Shown here piece by piece: positions 1 through 11,439 of a DNA stretch of 64,000 bases. A model generated the notes under the pieces. It made no database searches. It was not told where the DNA came from and worked only from the letters and a program-made list of their open reading frames with translations. Within the stretch, counting starts at the first letter, position 1. Every line of letters begins with the position of its first letter. A program made the translations under genes and the position numbers. This DNA comes from Gossypium raimondii (Eukaryota; Streptophyta; Magnoliopsida; Malvales; Malvaceae), in NCBI RefSeq assembly GCF_025698545.1, contig NC_068577.1, positions 1,550,001 through 1,614,000 on the forward strand, written 5' to 3'.

Positions 1-2199
1 ATGATCCAGACCAGTTGTTGGAACAACTTTAGAGTGGTGTCAAAGATAAGTCAAAGCTTTATATTTAAACAAAGAAATCTATACTACATGAATGTTATGC
101 TATGTCCCATAATGGACGTGATTCTGAGCTTATTTCTATGTTAATAGTACAAAACCCACATTATCTTCATGTGTGAAACTTGGAACCAACGAAGCAATTC
201 TGTAACATTGATGGTATCATATATCATTAGCCCCAAACATCACACTGACATTTACCTACCATATATTAGTAGTAAAGCAAATTTCAGGGTTTACATCAAG
301 CAGTCATTTCAGAGTTAGATCCCATTCTATTTCCTATTAAGTTTTAATGAAGAAACAGGTCATGGAGGAATATGGAGGAAACCCCAATGGAAGCAACTGT
401 TCTTTAAGCAAAAACAGACTAATAGCTACAAAAATGAATCTTCTCTTCAAAAGGAATATATATCAACTGAAGATTAGATTGAGTCAAATATAGGGAATGT
501 GATATCAAACTGCTTCAATTGTGTCAAATACTGAATTGGACTTTTACATGCCAACCACTCACTCTTTCTCCCACAAAAAAAGGCAAAGAATATTAAAGCA
601 AGATCATGCAAGCTTCAACAATGTCTTGACTCATCATGGCATATTTATAGTTACGTAGAGATATTAATGTCAAAACATTCTTGAGTATTGCATAACATTT
701 TGTTTCAGACTAGAAGAATGTCAAGCTCTTGCAGTTTAAAAACTGCACATTTTTAACAGTAAAAAAATTATTAACAATTTAATCTTTTATCATCTTCAAT
801 ATCCATTTAATCCATCAAGTTTAGAATCTTTTAATCTTTTATTATGAACTAATTTTGAGTAGAAAACCATGAAATATAAAATCTATCATCAATTGAAAAA
901 TTTTTAAAAAATTTTCTCTCTTGTTTTAGCTATATTGGACATGTTATCAATAACTTCCAAACTTAGGTAGTACTTGGTCAAATAAACAAAGTCTCAAAAG
1001 ATCTAATTTAGGAATTGAAAATATGAGGTGAACTGAATCAAGGCAGATAATTTTATCGATTCCATATCCCATGAGTATGTCTAACTTCATCTCTCTCTAC
1101 TACTTATTAATCTATTTTATGTTCACTTTTTGAATCATTTGATTTTTTTTGTTTTTTAATACATATGTTTTGGTTTTTATTTATAATTTATTTATGCTTT
1201 TAGTTTCTTTAAAATCATTTTTATAATTTTTATTCAAAATGATTTTTAAAATTTTTTTACTTTTAAAATTAGAATTAAATTGAAAAATTCTGTAAAAGTT
1301 CAAGGCTAAATTTATTGATTTTTTAGAATTAGAATTAAATGACAAATTTTATAAACATTGAGGGCTGAATTTGTTGAATTTTTAGATTTAGGACCATATT
1401 GATAAAATGTGTAAACATTAGAGAGGTAAATTTGTTATTAGACCAATAAAAAGATCCACATCAGCTTTCCGTTAAGTAATTAATGGTGGGTAACTATAAT
1501 TTTAAAATTTGAAAACTTTGATGATAAAATTAAAATTTTTAAAATTGAATGACCAAAATAAAACCTACCTAAAAGTTGAGTGATGACCCAGAGAATTTAC
1601 CCTTATGAAAAATCTTATCTCTTGACCAGGTTAATAGAGTCAAACTATGTTGCATATTAAAAAACATAATAATAAATTTATTCATGAACATTTATTTTTC
1701 TATGAATTTGATTATTAACTTTTCAGAATGAAATGAGAATTAAAACATTAAAATTTTAATGATTGTGTAATAACTTGCATGGCAATCTATATATATTTTA
1801 TGTTGTATGACACTATTTATTTTATATGTCACGTCGACAAATAATTTAAAAATTATAAAACAAATATTAAAAAAATTATAAAAAAAACATAAAGTACACG
1901 TGAATTAATACCGTACAAGGTACCATATTTAAAATTTAAAGTTTTAATCAATATTTTTGTTAAAAGGTAATTTAATTTTTTAAAAGTTAATGATCGAATT
2001 TTACTCTATGTAAAAAATTAAAATCAAATATAGCTTTAAAAAAAATAAAGTCCAAAAAGTGAAAAAATTTTAAATATTAAAAGTTAAATTTGTGATAATG
2101 GTAACAAAAGGTTTGACTTGATAAGACCATATCAGTCGAGTTCACAAAGCCGACCAAAACGAATATATAGCAACGATAGGCTACCTCTTCAACAAGTGA
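1..2199. other. AT-rich intergenic sequence, no gene recognised
   Basis: There is no sustained reading frame on either strand and no splice-linked coding blocks. The part from about 1780 to 2100 resembles 17.2-17.8 kb (shared pieces such as 'ccatatttaaaatttaaag' and a nearby 'acacgtg'), so it is probably a dispersed non-coding repeat. The first 700 bases could be the UTR or intron of a gene beyond the left edge, but nothing shows this. Confidence 0.5.
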
Positions 2200-2554
2200 G
2201 TGAAAGGCAGGTGCTTCAACACCATCAAAACCTTTAGCTTCATCACCAATATGGAATCATCTCTCTCGGTCCTTGACCTTTTGGTCCAAACCTTATATCA
2301 TTTAGACAAAGGCCTCATGTGCAAGCACGCATTCGATTTGCTCATCGCACATTTCTACAAGATCAAAAGGATTGTGCGTGGTTCAAACTATGATGGGAAA
2401 CAGTAGGTTGAACATCGTCACGTTTCATCCAATCGTAAATGTGTTGACGAAGAAGAAGACAAAGGAGGCATGGCTAGTGGCAAATCTGATGAAAGTCACC
2501 AAAGTTTCGCTAGACGTGACGACATATAATTCACCAATTACAAACCTCATTTAA
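2200..2554 (+). pseudogene. Pentatricopeptide-repeat (PPR) gene relic, frameshifted
   Basis: Two overlapping short frames, 2200-2406 and 2372-2554, read as pieces of one PPR protein. The first has 'LLVQTLYHLDKG' and 'AFDLLIAHFYK', like the start of a P-class PPR array. The second has 'PIVNVLTKKKTKEAW' and 'KVSLDVTTYNSPITNLI', matching the 'DVTTYNSLI..L' signature of a PPR helix pair. The change of frame at about 2372-2406 and the stop soon after leave roughly 115 residues, where intact PPR proteins usually have 400 or more. PPR proteins bind organellar RNA, but this copy cannot make a functional one. The identity rests on motif resemblance only. Confidence 0.5.
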
Positions 2555-3157
2555 GCACATGATACAAGCCATAAGTAAATTCAAAGTAAACCGTGAAGTA
2601 GAGCTTGATTGAAAAAACACATGAATGACTTGTATTGCAAATCAAGTTTTACAATTTCAAATCCAAGCTAAGTCTTACTATACGTGCCATAATCCTAATA
2701 CCAATAACCATCAATAATGAATTATAAACGTTAAACTTCATTAAAGGGTGATGCAAAGCTCCCAAGCCGAAACCAAAATATCTTGACAAACTCGATACCC
2801 TACATGTTTAAATTACTAGTGCGTGAGCTTTAAGATCTTAGTAAGTACCAATGGATAAACTTATTTATCTTATTCCTTAATAATGTTGAGCCCCTTATAG
2901 GCATGTCATATAGAGTTCACTCAAGCAGCATTATAATATTATAAACCGATTCATTTAAATTAATTAAATTATAGGGTTTAACTTACATTTTAATGGTTCA
3001 TTAATTGATAACTTATTGAGTTCATTGTTTGAAAGTCTTATGGGAAATTCAAATAAAGGTTTCTCTCCATCCCAACCTTTTAAAACTATAGTTCCGTAAC
3101 ATTTTCATACATGCATATATACATACTTCTCATTGATGGCATTTATTCCATCTTGAA
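2555..3157. other. Intergenic sequence, no feature seen
   Basis: AT-rich sequence downstream of the PPR relic. I see no conserved coding frame. Stretches such as 'gttgagccccttataggcat' look like dispersed repeat but are too short to classify. Confidence 0.4.
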
Positions 3158-3158
3158 C

Positions 3159-3221
<63 letters not shown>
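3158..3221. repeat. Compound (CA)n-(TA)n microsatellite
   Basis: A run of alternating CA turns directly into about 50 bases of perfect TA dinucleotide. This is read straight from the sequence and is likely to vary in length between accessions. Confidence 0.95.
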
Positions 3222-3223
<2 letters not shown>

Positions 3224-3239
3224 TTTTGCTTCTTTAACT

Positions 3240-4970
3240 AAAGCATGCTTGGATCATCAATTTACTCAATATCACTTAAGGTAAATTCACTAGACCACAA
3301 ACTTTTAAAGCATATCTTCATAATAAATTCTCTTTCAGCTTATATATTCATTTACTATCTTTTCATTTCATTCACACTTGGTTTTGCTATTCGTCATCTA
3401 TATTCACATTTAAAGTTCATTACCAACATTTTATTTCATTTTCACCCATAGTAAACTCTAGTAAAAAATAGGCTCGAATACACGAGACTCCTCCACCACA
3501 CTAATGAGCATCAAAATGCTAATGATAAGGAATGACAACGGAAGAAGGATCGAATTCAAGTTGTTTGACTCGAGAAAGAAAGATTTGGATATGATTCTGA
3601 AGGGAGGAAACCAAATAAATTTAGAAAATAACAAAGGAAATAAGAAAAATAAGAAAACTTAACAAAAAAAAATAAAGGATAAATATTTAAAATAATAGCT
3701 AAATAGTGAAAATATAGATTAAAGTAAAGTGGAACATGGAATGATAAATCAATGGATATGATGGATAAAAGGATAAATGTTCAATTGAACCATTTGAGAT
3801 ATAAATCCCAACAAACTCAATTAATGACTTTAATCAACTCTCCAATAAATAATCATTGGCAAATTGAAGAGTGAATAATGAATTCTTATGACTCCTTAAA
3901 GAAAATCGAGAAGAAAACTACTTCTAAAAATCATAAGAAAGAAATCCTACACAAAGAAATAAACTCCCGAATTGAAAATTTTATTAATAAAACAATTGTC
4001 TCTATAATAAACAATGAAGAAGTCTTTATATAGGCTAGCTAAATAAATCTAAATAAAACTCTTAAGTATACTAGAACTCTAACTAACCTAAACAAGAAGT
4101 AGTTTTAAACTAAATTTTATTGTTTACATAAAACTCCTAAATAACTTAAAATACTTAATAACAATAAAAATTCAGAATAATAAAATAATAAGAGCTGATA
4201 AATATAATATTTGGCTCATATATAATAAAAATTAAGCCTAAAATTCGAGACCAATATGATTTAAACTCGAATTAAAAGCCTAAAACTCATAATTCTCGTC
4301 ATAATCCCGTCCAAAAATTCTATTCGCATAGTCTTTACTAAAATGGTCATACTTGAGCTCCCGAACTTAAAATTGAGTGATTCAAAGTGCATTTCGAAGT
4401 AAGAAATATTAACCAAGAAATGCCTAAATCCCATCCAAAAAGTCATCGCAAGTCTGATGATATCTCAAATTGGCAGCTTCGGTGAATGGAATTTAATAAA
4501 TTTTACCCTATCCATGCATGTATCAGCTAAACTATAAGATAGTGTAACACATTCCTCTAGCACACGAATGAGCTCATGAGAGCATAACTACACCACACCA
4601 AGATGCACATAAGTGTAAGGCCCGAAGGCGATATAAAGCTCAAACAAGTGCGAAACCTCTGACAAAACTCAAAATGTACTATATCCCTTAATTGGCATGT
4701 CAACCGTATCCTAACATTTCACAAGTCTATTAGGACACATTACAATTATAATTAACATATATCTATCAAGGTCATTAACACATAAAAATAAGCATATCGT
4801 ATAAGGGAACTTTAAGTGCTTTCATATACTTATGATCAAATCCATATGAGTAAAGGAAAAAAATTTGAACCCAAAACTTTACACACATAAGCACAACATT
4901 TAACCACTAAACCATATTAATCACTTTGATCATTTTATAACAATTCAAAAACAAGAATTTTGAGGCATTA
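3240..4970. mobile_element. Degraded LTR-retrotransposon fragments, probably with a nested insertion
   Basis: Sequence at 3440-3500 ('ctctagtaaaaaataggctc', 'gaatacacgag') and again at 4560-4760 ('actacaccacaccaagatgc', 'ttggcatgtcaaccgtatcc') parallels, in the same order, the LTR-like element at 33.6-33.9 kb ('actacaccacaccaaagcac', 'ttggcatgccaattgtatct'). The roughly 1 kb between these blocks has no counterpart there, so something has probably inserted. No intact gag or pol frame is present. The class (Gypsy or Copia) is not established. Confidence 0.45.
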
Positions 4971-5620
4971 CATGGTTGACATTCTGCAAAATTTTAGATT
5001 ATCCCGTGAAAGAGCATGGAAAAAGAGGCATAATAATTACAAGTCAAGGTGGAGATTTTTGGGATATGCCTCGCATTTATAGGACACGTTGCAAGCACCT
5101 TAGACGAGAATCGACGAGCAACCGAAGAATGGTCAAAACAAGCCCGAAGTCAGGACGAGGAGCATTGGCTCGTCGGGACGAGGAGAATGGGATGTTGCGA
5201 CATCATGACATGTTCTCCTATTTGATAGTCCCATTTTAGACATCAAGTAGGATTTCTTCTCCAAATTAAATTTTGATTACTTGAGGGATATTTTAATATG
5301 ATTAGAACAGGGCTTTTCTTTAAAGGGGCCAAATTTAGTCACACATGGAGTTTTGGTGAGAGTTTGAGAGAATTTCGTGAAACCCCTTTTGTAAGAACTT
5401 TGGGTGTGAGCGTTGTATTTGGGATTTGGATTTATTATATTCTCATTGTACTCTCGTTTTGTTTACTCCATTAATGTTAAGTCGATGTATCCTTTACCCG
5501 TGATTTTTATCCTCTTCAGAGGATTTTTCCACGTAAAACATTTGTCTACCCAAATTTTCTTCTCTTTTCGTTCTTATTTGTTGTTTATACGGGTCGATCC
5601 CCAACAATAACTTTAACTTT
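4971..5620 (+). mobile_element. Copia-like LTR fragment
   Basis: This G+C-richer block reads like the 3' half of a plant Copia LTR: a transcribed leader, then 'ggatttttccacgtaaaaca' and a pyrimidine-rich end at 'gggtcgatccccaaca'. The phrase 'ttccacgtaaa' near the LTR end is usual in Tork/Tnt1-type elements. No second LTR, primer-binding site or pol frame adjoins it, so it is a fragment or a solo LTR. The 87-residue frame at 4976-5239 shows no known domain. Confidence 0.4.
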
Positions 5621-5639
5621 CCTAATAAGCAACTTCTTC

Positions 5640-6800
5640 TGTAACACCCCAAACTCGTATCCGTCGCCGAAATAGGTTTAGGAGCATTACCAAAATTTAC
5701 AGATCATATACAGATATTTCATGTTATTTTACAATCGTATCAGAAATTAATTATAATTTAACCATATCGTCCCTTCTATGGGCCCTCGAGGCCCAAATCA
5801 TACATTAGAAACGAGTCGAGATTGAATCGGGAAATCAGAGAATTTTTCACAAAATTTCAAAATTTTCCTAGGTTCAGGGGTCACACTCCAGTGTGGTCAG
5901 GTCGTGTGGCTCACACGGCCAAGTGACATACCCATGCCTCAGGCCGTGTGGCATATGAGGTAGGGCACACGCCCGTGTCCCTAACCCGTGTAACTCTCTG
6001 ACTTGCAACTTAATTAAGTGCAAGAGTCACACGGCCAAGTCACACGCCCGTGTGCTAGGCTGTGTGATCAATTTCAAGTACTCTGTTTTAAAATTTTAAG
6101 ATGCAGGGGACACACGGCTAGAACACATGCCCATGTGCTAGGCCGTGTGTCACACACGGCTGAGACACACGCCCGTGTCTCTACCCGTGTGGACAAAATA
6201 AGGCCATTTCTAAGCCTTATTTCTCACCCATTTGATCATTCACCTACGCAAACATTTTAACACATCCAAAAGTCAATCCAAAACATTTAAAAACCTGCAA
6301 AACTCAAGTCTCATACTTACCATATCACTTCATAATTCATGTTTGTGAATTTATCTATTTGACCACATTTACTTAATATCATACTAATATTCATAAACCA
6401 AATTAAGCACTTATACCAAACATGAAATTAACTCATATGTTAATATGTCAAAACACATTCATCACAAGCCATTCCAATGGCTATTTACAACCAAAATATT
6501 TGTATGCCAACTTTGGCTAACCAAACCTATACATGCCATTATATCCAAAAGTAATGTCATAAATATACCGAAGTGAGCTGATGGATAGTGTGAGCGATCT
6601 CCGCCAAGCTTGCAACCCAACGAGCTTCCGAGTACTATAAAACAGAGAAAATGAAACAGAGTAAGCACTTAGTGCTTAGTAAGTTCGTATAAAGGAAAGT
6701 AAACTTACCATTTATTTGTACACTAAGTAAACATACTCATGCATGCCAAACAACTTGGCCATAGTCTAAGCACATAATCTCACCAAGGAAAGTAGTGGTT
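5640..6800 (+). mobile_element. Gypsy-like LTR fragment or solo LTR
   Basis: The block opens with 'TGTAACACCCC', a typical TG-start LTR terminus, followed by 'cgtatccgtcgccgaaatag'. It then carries several alternating 'cacacggcc' and 'cacgcccgtgt' motifs (5880-6200) in both orientations, a pattern I associate with very abundant cotton Gypsy LTRs. No coding domain follows. The right end is not clear, and I could not find a target-site duplication. The 80-residue frame at 6018-6260 is only this repeat read through. Confidence 0.55.
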
Positions 6801-7179
6801 AACCCTTTGCCTCTCCTTCCCTCAGGTGGAGGCCCCTGCGGGACGGTCCAGGATTGGACTGATCAATTCTTGAAGGAGACAGACTGTGTTCTTCCACCCA
6901 TCCCTTTGGGAGAAAAGAAAACGTCGTAAGATATAATCTTGCTTTCTATTTTCTGTTAAGCTACTAATTTATTTCTGACTTCTTTTGTTTGTACAAAACC
7001 TGTCATGGAAAGTGAAGGGATTATGGAGAAAGCCAATGCCATGGTGAAGCACATATGAAGGAGGTGTCTACCTACTTAATAACCCTAGTCGTCTATAATA
7101 TATCTAATACTTAAAATAAATATTATGAAATAATCTGAAATAATAAAATATCGATCTATCATAAAAATAAAAACTCCCT
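6801..7179. other. Intergenic sequence of unclear origin
   Basis: A short G+C-richer stretch (6820-6930, 'ggtggaggcccctgcgggac') precedes AT-rich sequence. One frame reads 'WTDQFLKETDCVLPPIPLGE' and looks exon-like, but it stops quickly and I cannot tie it to a family. It may be a further relic related to the minus-strand pseudogene next to it, or transposon debris. Confidence 0.25.
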
Positions 7180-7840
7180 CGTCATTCTCCCTAGCTTGGA
7201 AAACGTCGGTGAGAAAACTTTCACCACTTCAGCATAATTTTCTAGCTTAGTCTTTGCAGCCTCTTCTCCGTGATTAAAAACGTTGATGACTTAATATGTG
7301 CCCTTTCGTCCTGTTCATTCTTTAATTTCACTTCCATCTCCAAACATTGCTTCCAAACTAACTCCATATTCCACTGTATTTGAGTAAAATTTTATCTTTC
7401 AAACAAAACAGCTAGATGCATGTTTTCATCACAATACTCTCTATTAGTTTTAAGTTCCACTTCCAAATCCTTGACCTTTGTTTCTCGAAACTGTCTAAGT
7501 GCAACTTCTTGATTCAACCTTGATACAAGATCTGTCATGCTTGTTTTGCTGTAGCTAGCTAGTCTCCTATTTTTGTTTCTAGACTCTCTATGTCCTTCAC
7601 AAACAATATCAAGGGACTTCTTTTGCTTTCATTCGATGCAACCTCAAAAAGTTCATTAACAGCCAGCTTTTGAACATCACCTCCAGAGCTATCCAGGCAT
7701 AGTGAGGTAGTAGCACAGAAAAAACCATGATCTTCACAAAATCCACCAAGGTCATTACCCTTAGCAATAGATGTGTCGTTCTCTTGTAATCTTGGTGTAG
7801 TGTTTTGTATTTTACTTTTTATCTTTTCACCAAGGGCAGC
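7180..7840 (-). pseudogene. Decayed gene fragment: AAA+ ATPase N-terminal part plus coiled-coil-like segment
   Basis: Read from 7840 downward, the minus strand is open for about 85 residues. It contains 'KGNDLGGFCEDHGFFCATTS', then 'DVQKLAVNELFEVASNES' and 'SPLILFVKDIE'. This matches the region before and at the Walker B-like part of plant FHA/AAA-type ATPases related to yeast Msp1. The match then breaks. From about 7530 to 7200 a different, charged, coiled-coil-like sequence follows ('VKDLEVELKTNREYCDENMH', 'WKQCLEMEVKLKNEQDERAH') and contains several in-frame stops. The Walker A and the rest of the ATPase domain are missing. It is clearly not functional. The ATPase assignment is from motif memory; the coiled-coil part is unidentified. 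The two parts may be exons of one gene or a transposon-captured chimera. Confidence 0.55.
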
Positions 7841-8850
7841 AAGTAACTAAATAGTGAATATCTAGTGGTACTTTGGAAAGAGACTTGAAGCTGATATGGA
7901 GTTGGCTGTAATTAAATTGTTCTAGCTATGTTAAACCACTTTATCATCTGATGAAGAGTAATGATGCATAGTGCTAATAGAAGAGTACCTTTGCAGATTT
8001 TTCAACTTGATAAAGTCCAATAAAATCACAAAAAAAAAGAGTGGCTCTAGATATGCTACTAGTTCTTGTTAATCTTAGACCCAAGCCATTATTATTCTAT
8101 GTGTAGCCACTGGGGGTAATTGCAGACTGGCTAATGAGCCAATTGACTCTTCTTCACAAAAACTTGCACTATATTTTCTTTTAAAATTCTTGTATGTCAT
8201 CCCTTGATAAACAACAGCTAGTTTGCTATGTTTACTTGTATACATTTTATGTATGTATCTTTGTTTCTACATAGGATACCAGTTATATGAGGTCAGCGCT
8301 AGCAGATACTTCTCTTTAAAACAAATTACAATGTAATTTTAAGCTCATTAAGTTTGGATAGACTATTCCATTGTTATGGATAAAAACGTTTGATTCTTTG
8401 CACATGCAGGTGTTGGCGGCCAATCAATGCCATCAAGCAACAAAACCAGGTGCTAATTCCATCTTAATTTAATTTCAAAGTCCTTGTTTTAATTTACTTG
8501 TGAAGCCGGCCAATTAATTCCATCTTTGCTACTACTTTGACAAATTTGTAAGGTTTTTAAAATTGAATTGCACAAAATATTAATTTTAAATTTGATTGGT
8601 TTCGTTAATCGATTTAATTAAATAAATTATTATAAAATTTATAAATTTAAATATAATTATAATAATTTAAAGAAATATTAAAAATCGGTTCAACCATCGA
8701 TTCAACTGGTTTTTAATCGACTCATTGTGATAAAATTCTAGTCTCAATGGAATAATTTTGGATATTTGAATTGATTTTTATATTTTATATTTAGATTGAA
8801 TTAATTTATAAATTAATAGGTTGGATTTTTTTATTTTGGTTATTGATTTT
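7841..8850. other. Intergenic sequence with dispersed-repeat fragments
   Basis: No coding frame. The part at 8560-8740 ('aaatcggttcaaccatcgat', 'tcaactggtttttaatcgac') resembles a common low-complexity plant repeat also suggested at 13.3-13.6 kb. No boundaries can be set. Confidence 0.4.
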
Positions 8851-9512
8851 ATATTTGAGTAATTTAATTAAGTTTGGTTATTTTATTTTGGATTGATTTG
8901 TATAAAGTAATGGATATTTAAATATTGGACTAAGTTGGATTTATATAATGCTTAATCGAGTTATTCGATTCGAATATTCAAAATCGAAAACCGCTTTAAT
9001 TGAATTAGCTCATCAATTTATTTAGCTTAACCAAAATCTTGGTCACTCTTAGACATCATAATCAATTTAGGTATATATTTAAGAAAATTCCTACATTCAC
9101 ATGGAAATAACCAGTTTGCTTTGAAATTTTCTTCTCTCATGCGTAAAATTCACAAATACCATCTTCAAATCCATCTTCCCAGCGTCTTAATGAACTCTAA
9201 GAATCTGTGGGTGGCAGTACCATACAGTATATATATTTGAGTAATTTAATTAGGTTTAGTTTTGGATGGATATAGAAGTAATGGATATTTAAATATTTAA
9301 ATATCTAAAATCAAAAATCTATTCAATAAACAGCTTTAATCGAATTATTTATTTAGTTTAACTAAAATCTGGGTCACATATCATAATCAATTTAGGTATA
9401 TATTTAAGTTGAAATTTTCTTTTCTATTACCCAAACATCATAAACTCAATCTCGGCGTCTTAATGACTTTAAAAAATATATGTGGGTGGCAGTGCTATAT
9501 ACTATATATTAT
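8851..9512. repeat. Tandem duplication of the sequence upstream of the BBE-like gene
   Basis: Unit 1 (about 8851-9232) and unit 2 (about 9233-9512) share the same order of landmarks: 'atatttgagtaatttaatta', 'gtaatggatatttaaatatt', 'tcataatcaatttaggtata', 'gcgtcttaatga' and 'tgtgggtggcagt'. Unit 2 is about 100 bases shorter and diverged, so the duplication is not recent. Unit 2 ends in the TATA-like stretch next to the gene, so the duplicated piece includes the proximal promoter. Confidence 0.8.
9494..9511 (+). promoter_or_regulatory. Candidate TATA region of the BBE-like gene
   Basis: 'ctatatactatatatta' lies about 90 bases before the chosen ATG at 9600. The spacing fits a short 5' leader. 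The related stretch in the upstream repeat unit ('accatacagtatatatattt', near 9220) is a weaker second candidate. Confidence 0.4.
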
Positions 9513-9599
9513 TATTCTGACTTTGGGATTGAGTCACGGACGATGGTCGGAAAAATCACTCGAGCTTATGAAAGGGAGGTCAAAGAGGGTGATGTGAAG

Positions 9600-11171
9600 A
9601 TGGCGAGTCCGAAGTTCGGGATGTCAATATTATTTTTCTTCCTTTGCATCTCATTTTGCTCTTCAACAGACCAAAGTTTCCAGCAATGCTTTTCATCTCA
9701 TTTACCACCTTCCAACATAACTTATGATGTTATCTTCACCCAAAACAGTTCTCAATATTCATCCATATTGCAGTCTTCCATACGGAACTTACGGTTTTCG
9801 AATGCTTCGAAACCACGTTACTTGGTTACCCCTTACAACGAAGATCATATCCAGGCAACCATAATCTGTTCCAAGGAACATCACATGCATGTTAGAGTTC
9901 GAAGTGGTGGACATGACTATGAAGGCCTCTCTTACATATCTGATGTTCCATTTATAGTTATAGATCTTTTCCATATCCGGTCTGTCATGGTAGATATAAA
10001 AAATGAATATGCATGGGTTGGAGCTGGTGCAACTCTTGGTGAATTATATTATAGTATTTCTGCCAAAAGTAATGTCCATGGATTCCCTGCGGGGAGTTGT
10101 CCCACTGTAGGGGTGGGGGGACACATCAGTGGAGGTGGATTCGGTACGATATTCAGAAAATACGGTTTAGCAGCCGACAATGTTATCGACGCCAAGATGA
10201 TCGACGTTAATGGAAATGTTCTTGACAGGAAATCAATGGGAGAAGATCTGTTTTGGGCCATCAGAGGCGGTGGAGGAGCGAGCTTTGGTGTTATTTTCTC
10301 ATGGAAACTTAAGTTGGTTCGTGTTCCTCCTACCGTAACCGTTTTTAAAACCGTAAAGTCATTGGAACAAGGAGCAACCAAACTTGTCCAGAAGTGGCAA
10401 AACATTGCATATAAGTTTCACCATGACCTTTTCGTCCATGCAGTTATACAAGTTACTAATCCGAATTCAAACCAAAACCCAACCGTTCAAGTTTCTTTCG
10501 ATTGCTTGTTTCTTGGGACTACCGAAAGACTCCTCTCTTCCATACAACGTAGTTTCCCCGAGCTAGGCGTAACTCAAGAAAACTGCACTGAAATGAGTTG
10601 GATCCAATCCGTCCTTTACTTTGCTGGCTACTCAATTGCAGAATCCGCAGACGTTTTACTCAACAGGACAACACAATCTACGCAGTCGTTCAAAGGCAAG
10701 TCCGATTACGTAAAGGAAGCAATCCCCAAAACGGGGCTCGAAGGACTATTTAAAATGGTAGTGGAGGAAGAGACATCGGTGTTGATATTAACGCCTTACG
10801 GAGGAAGAATGAAGCAAATAAAGAGTTCGGCAACTCCATTTCCTTATAGAAGTGAGTATCTATATGGGATACAATATATGATTAGTTGGGATGTAGCAGA
10901 GGAAACAGGGAAACGCATAGGGTGGATGAGAAGGTTGTACAAGTACATGGAACCTTATGTCTCAACAGCACCGAGGGCTGCATATTTCAATTACAGGGAT
11001 CTTGATTTGGGGAGGAACAGTTACCCAAATACAAGCTATGTGGAATCAAGCGAATGGGGTTTGAAATACTTCAACCATAATTTCAATAGACTGGTTCGGG
11101 TGAAGACTTTAGCTGATCCTCACAATTTCTTTTGGAATGAGCAAAGTATTCCAGTATTAAGGTTTGAATAA
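9600..11171 (+). CDS. Berberine bridge enzyme-like FAD-linked oxidase
   Basis: This single-exon gene encodes a secreted flavoprotein oxidase of the BBE-like family, which oxidises alcohols, sugars, oligosaccharides or alkaloids with O2; the substrate cannot be told from sequence. The frame is open from 9480, but I chose the ATG at 9600. It gives 523 residues, the usual family length, and a signal peptide at residues 1-21 (hydrophobic 'ILFFFLCISFC'). The FAD-binding part carries 'RSGGHDYEG' with His105 and 'GFPAGSCPTVGVGGHISGGG' with Cys167, the two residues that attach FAD covalently in this family. 'DLFWAIRGGGGASFGV' is near 216-231. The C-terminal BBE motif 'YFNYRDLDLG' is at 462-471, and 'ADPHNFFWNEQSIP' is near the end. 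Many family members are single-exon, as here. The TAA stop overlaps an AATAAA. No defect is visible. The family call is firm; the subgroup is not. Confidence 0.93.
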   Translation: MASPKFGMSILFFFLCISFCSSTDQSFQQCFSSHLPPSNITYDVIFTQNSSQYSSILQSSIRNLRFSNASKPRYLVTPYNEDHIQATIICSKEHHMHVRVRSGGHDYEGLSYISDVPFIVIDLFHIRSVMVDIKNEYAWVGAGATLGELYYSISAKSNVHGFPAGSCPTVGVGGHISGGGFGTIFRKYGLAADNVIDAKMIDVNGNVLDRKSMGEDLFWAIRGGGGASFGVIFSWKLKLVRVPPTVTVFKTVKSLEQGATKLVQKWQNIAYKFHHDLFVHAVIQVTNPNSNQNPTVQVSFDCLFLGTTERLLSSIQRSFPELGVTQENCTEMSWIQSVLYFAGYSIAESADVLLNRTTQSTQSFKGKSDYVKEAIPKTGLEGLFKMVVEEETSVLILTPYGGRMKQIKSSATPFPYRSEYLYGIQYMISWDVAEETGKRIGWMRRLYKYMEPYVSTAPRAAYFNYRDLDLGRNSYPNTSYVESSEWGLKYFNHNFNRLVRVKTLADPHNFFWNEQSIPVLRFE

Positions 11172-11439
11172 AGCATTGATTTGCTTTGTTTATATACACT
11201 TGTTTGAGGTCACATAAAATATATATAATGCATGCTGTAACTGAAAATAATCACATGGGACTTCTATTATTGTACTACAAAGTTTCACACTTATTTGGAC
11301 CCCCCTTACACTTATTTGCTTCATGTTGTGGCCATAGCTATTAGCATCTTAGTGTATTCTCGATATACATGCCTGATATTATAATATCTCAATCTCGAGG
11401 CAACAGGTCTCAGATGGCATGAGTGACATACGGGTCTGA
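11172..11439. other. 3' flank of the BBE-like gene
   Basis: Probably contains the 3' UTR. AT-rich stretches such as 'acataaaatatatataatgc' near 11213 could serve as a polyadenylation region. No other feature is seen. Confidence 0.4.

Noticed and set aside
5413..5610. 65-residue hydrophobic frame
   Set aside because: It lies in the Copia-like LTR and is an AT-rich frame without a domain.
9480..9599. 40-residue N-terminal extension of the BBE-like frame
   Set aside because: It precedes the signal peptide, lies within the TATA/leader region, and would give an abnormal N-terminus for this family. The ATG at 9600 is preferred.
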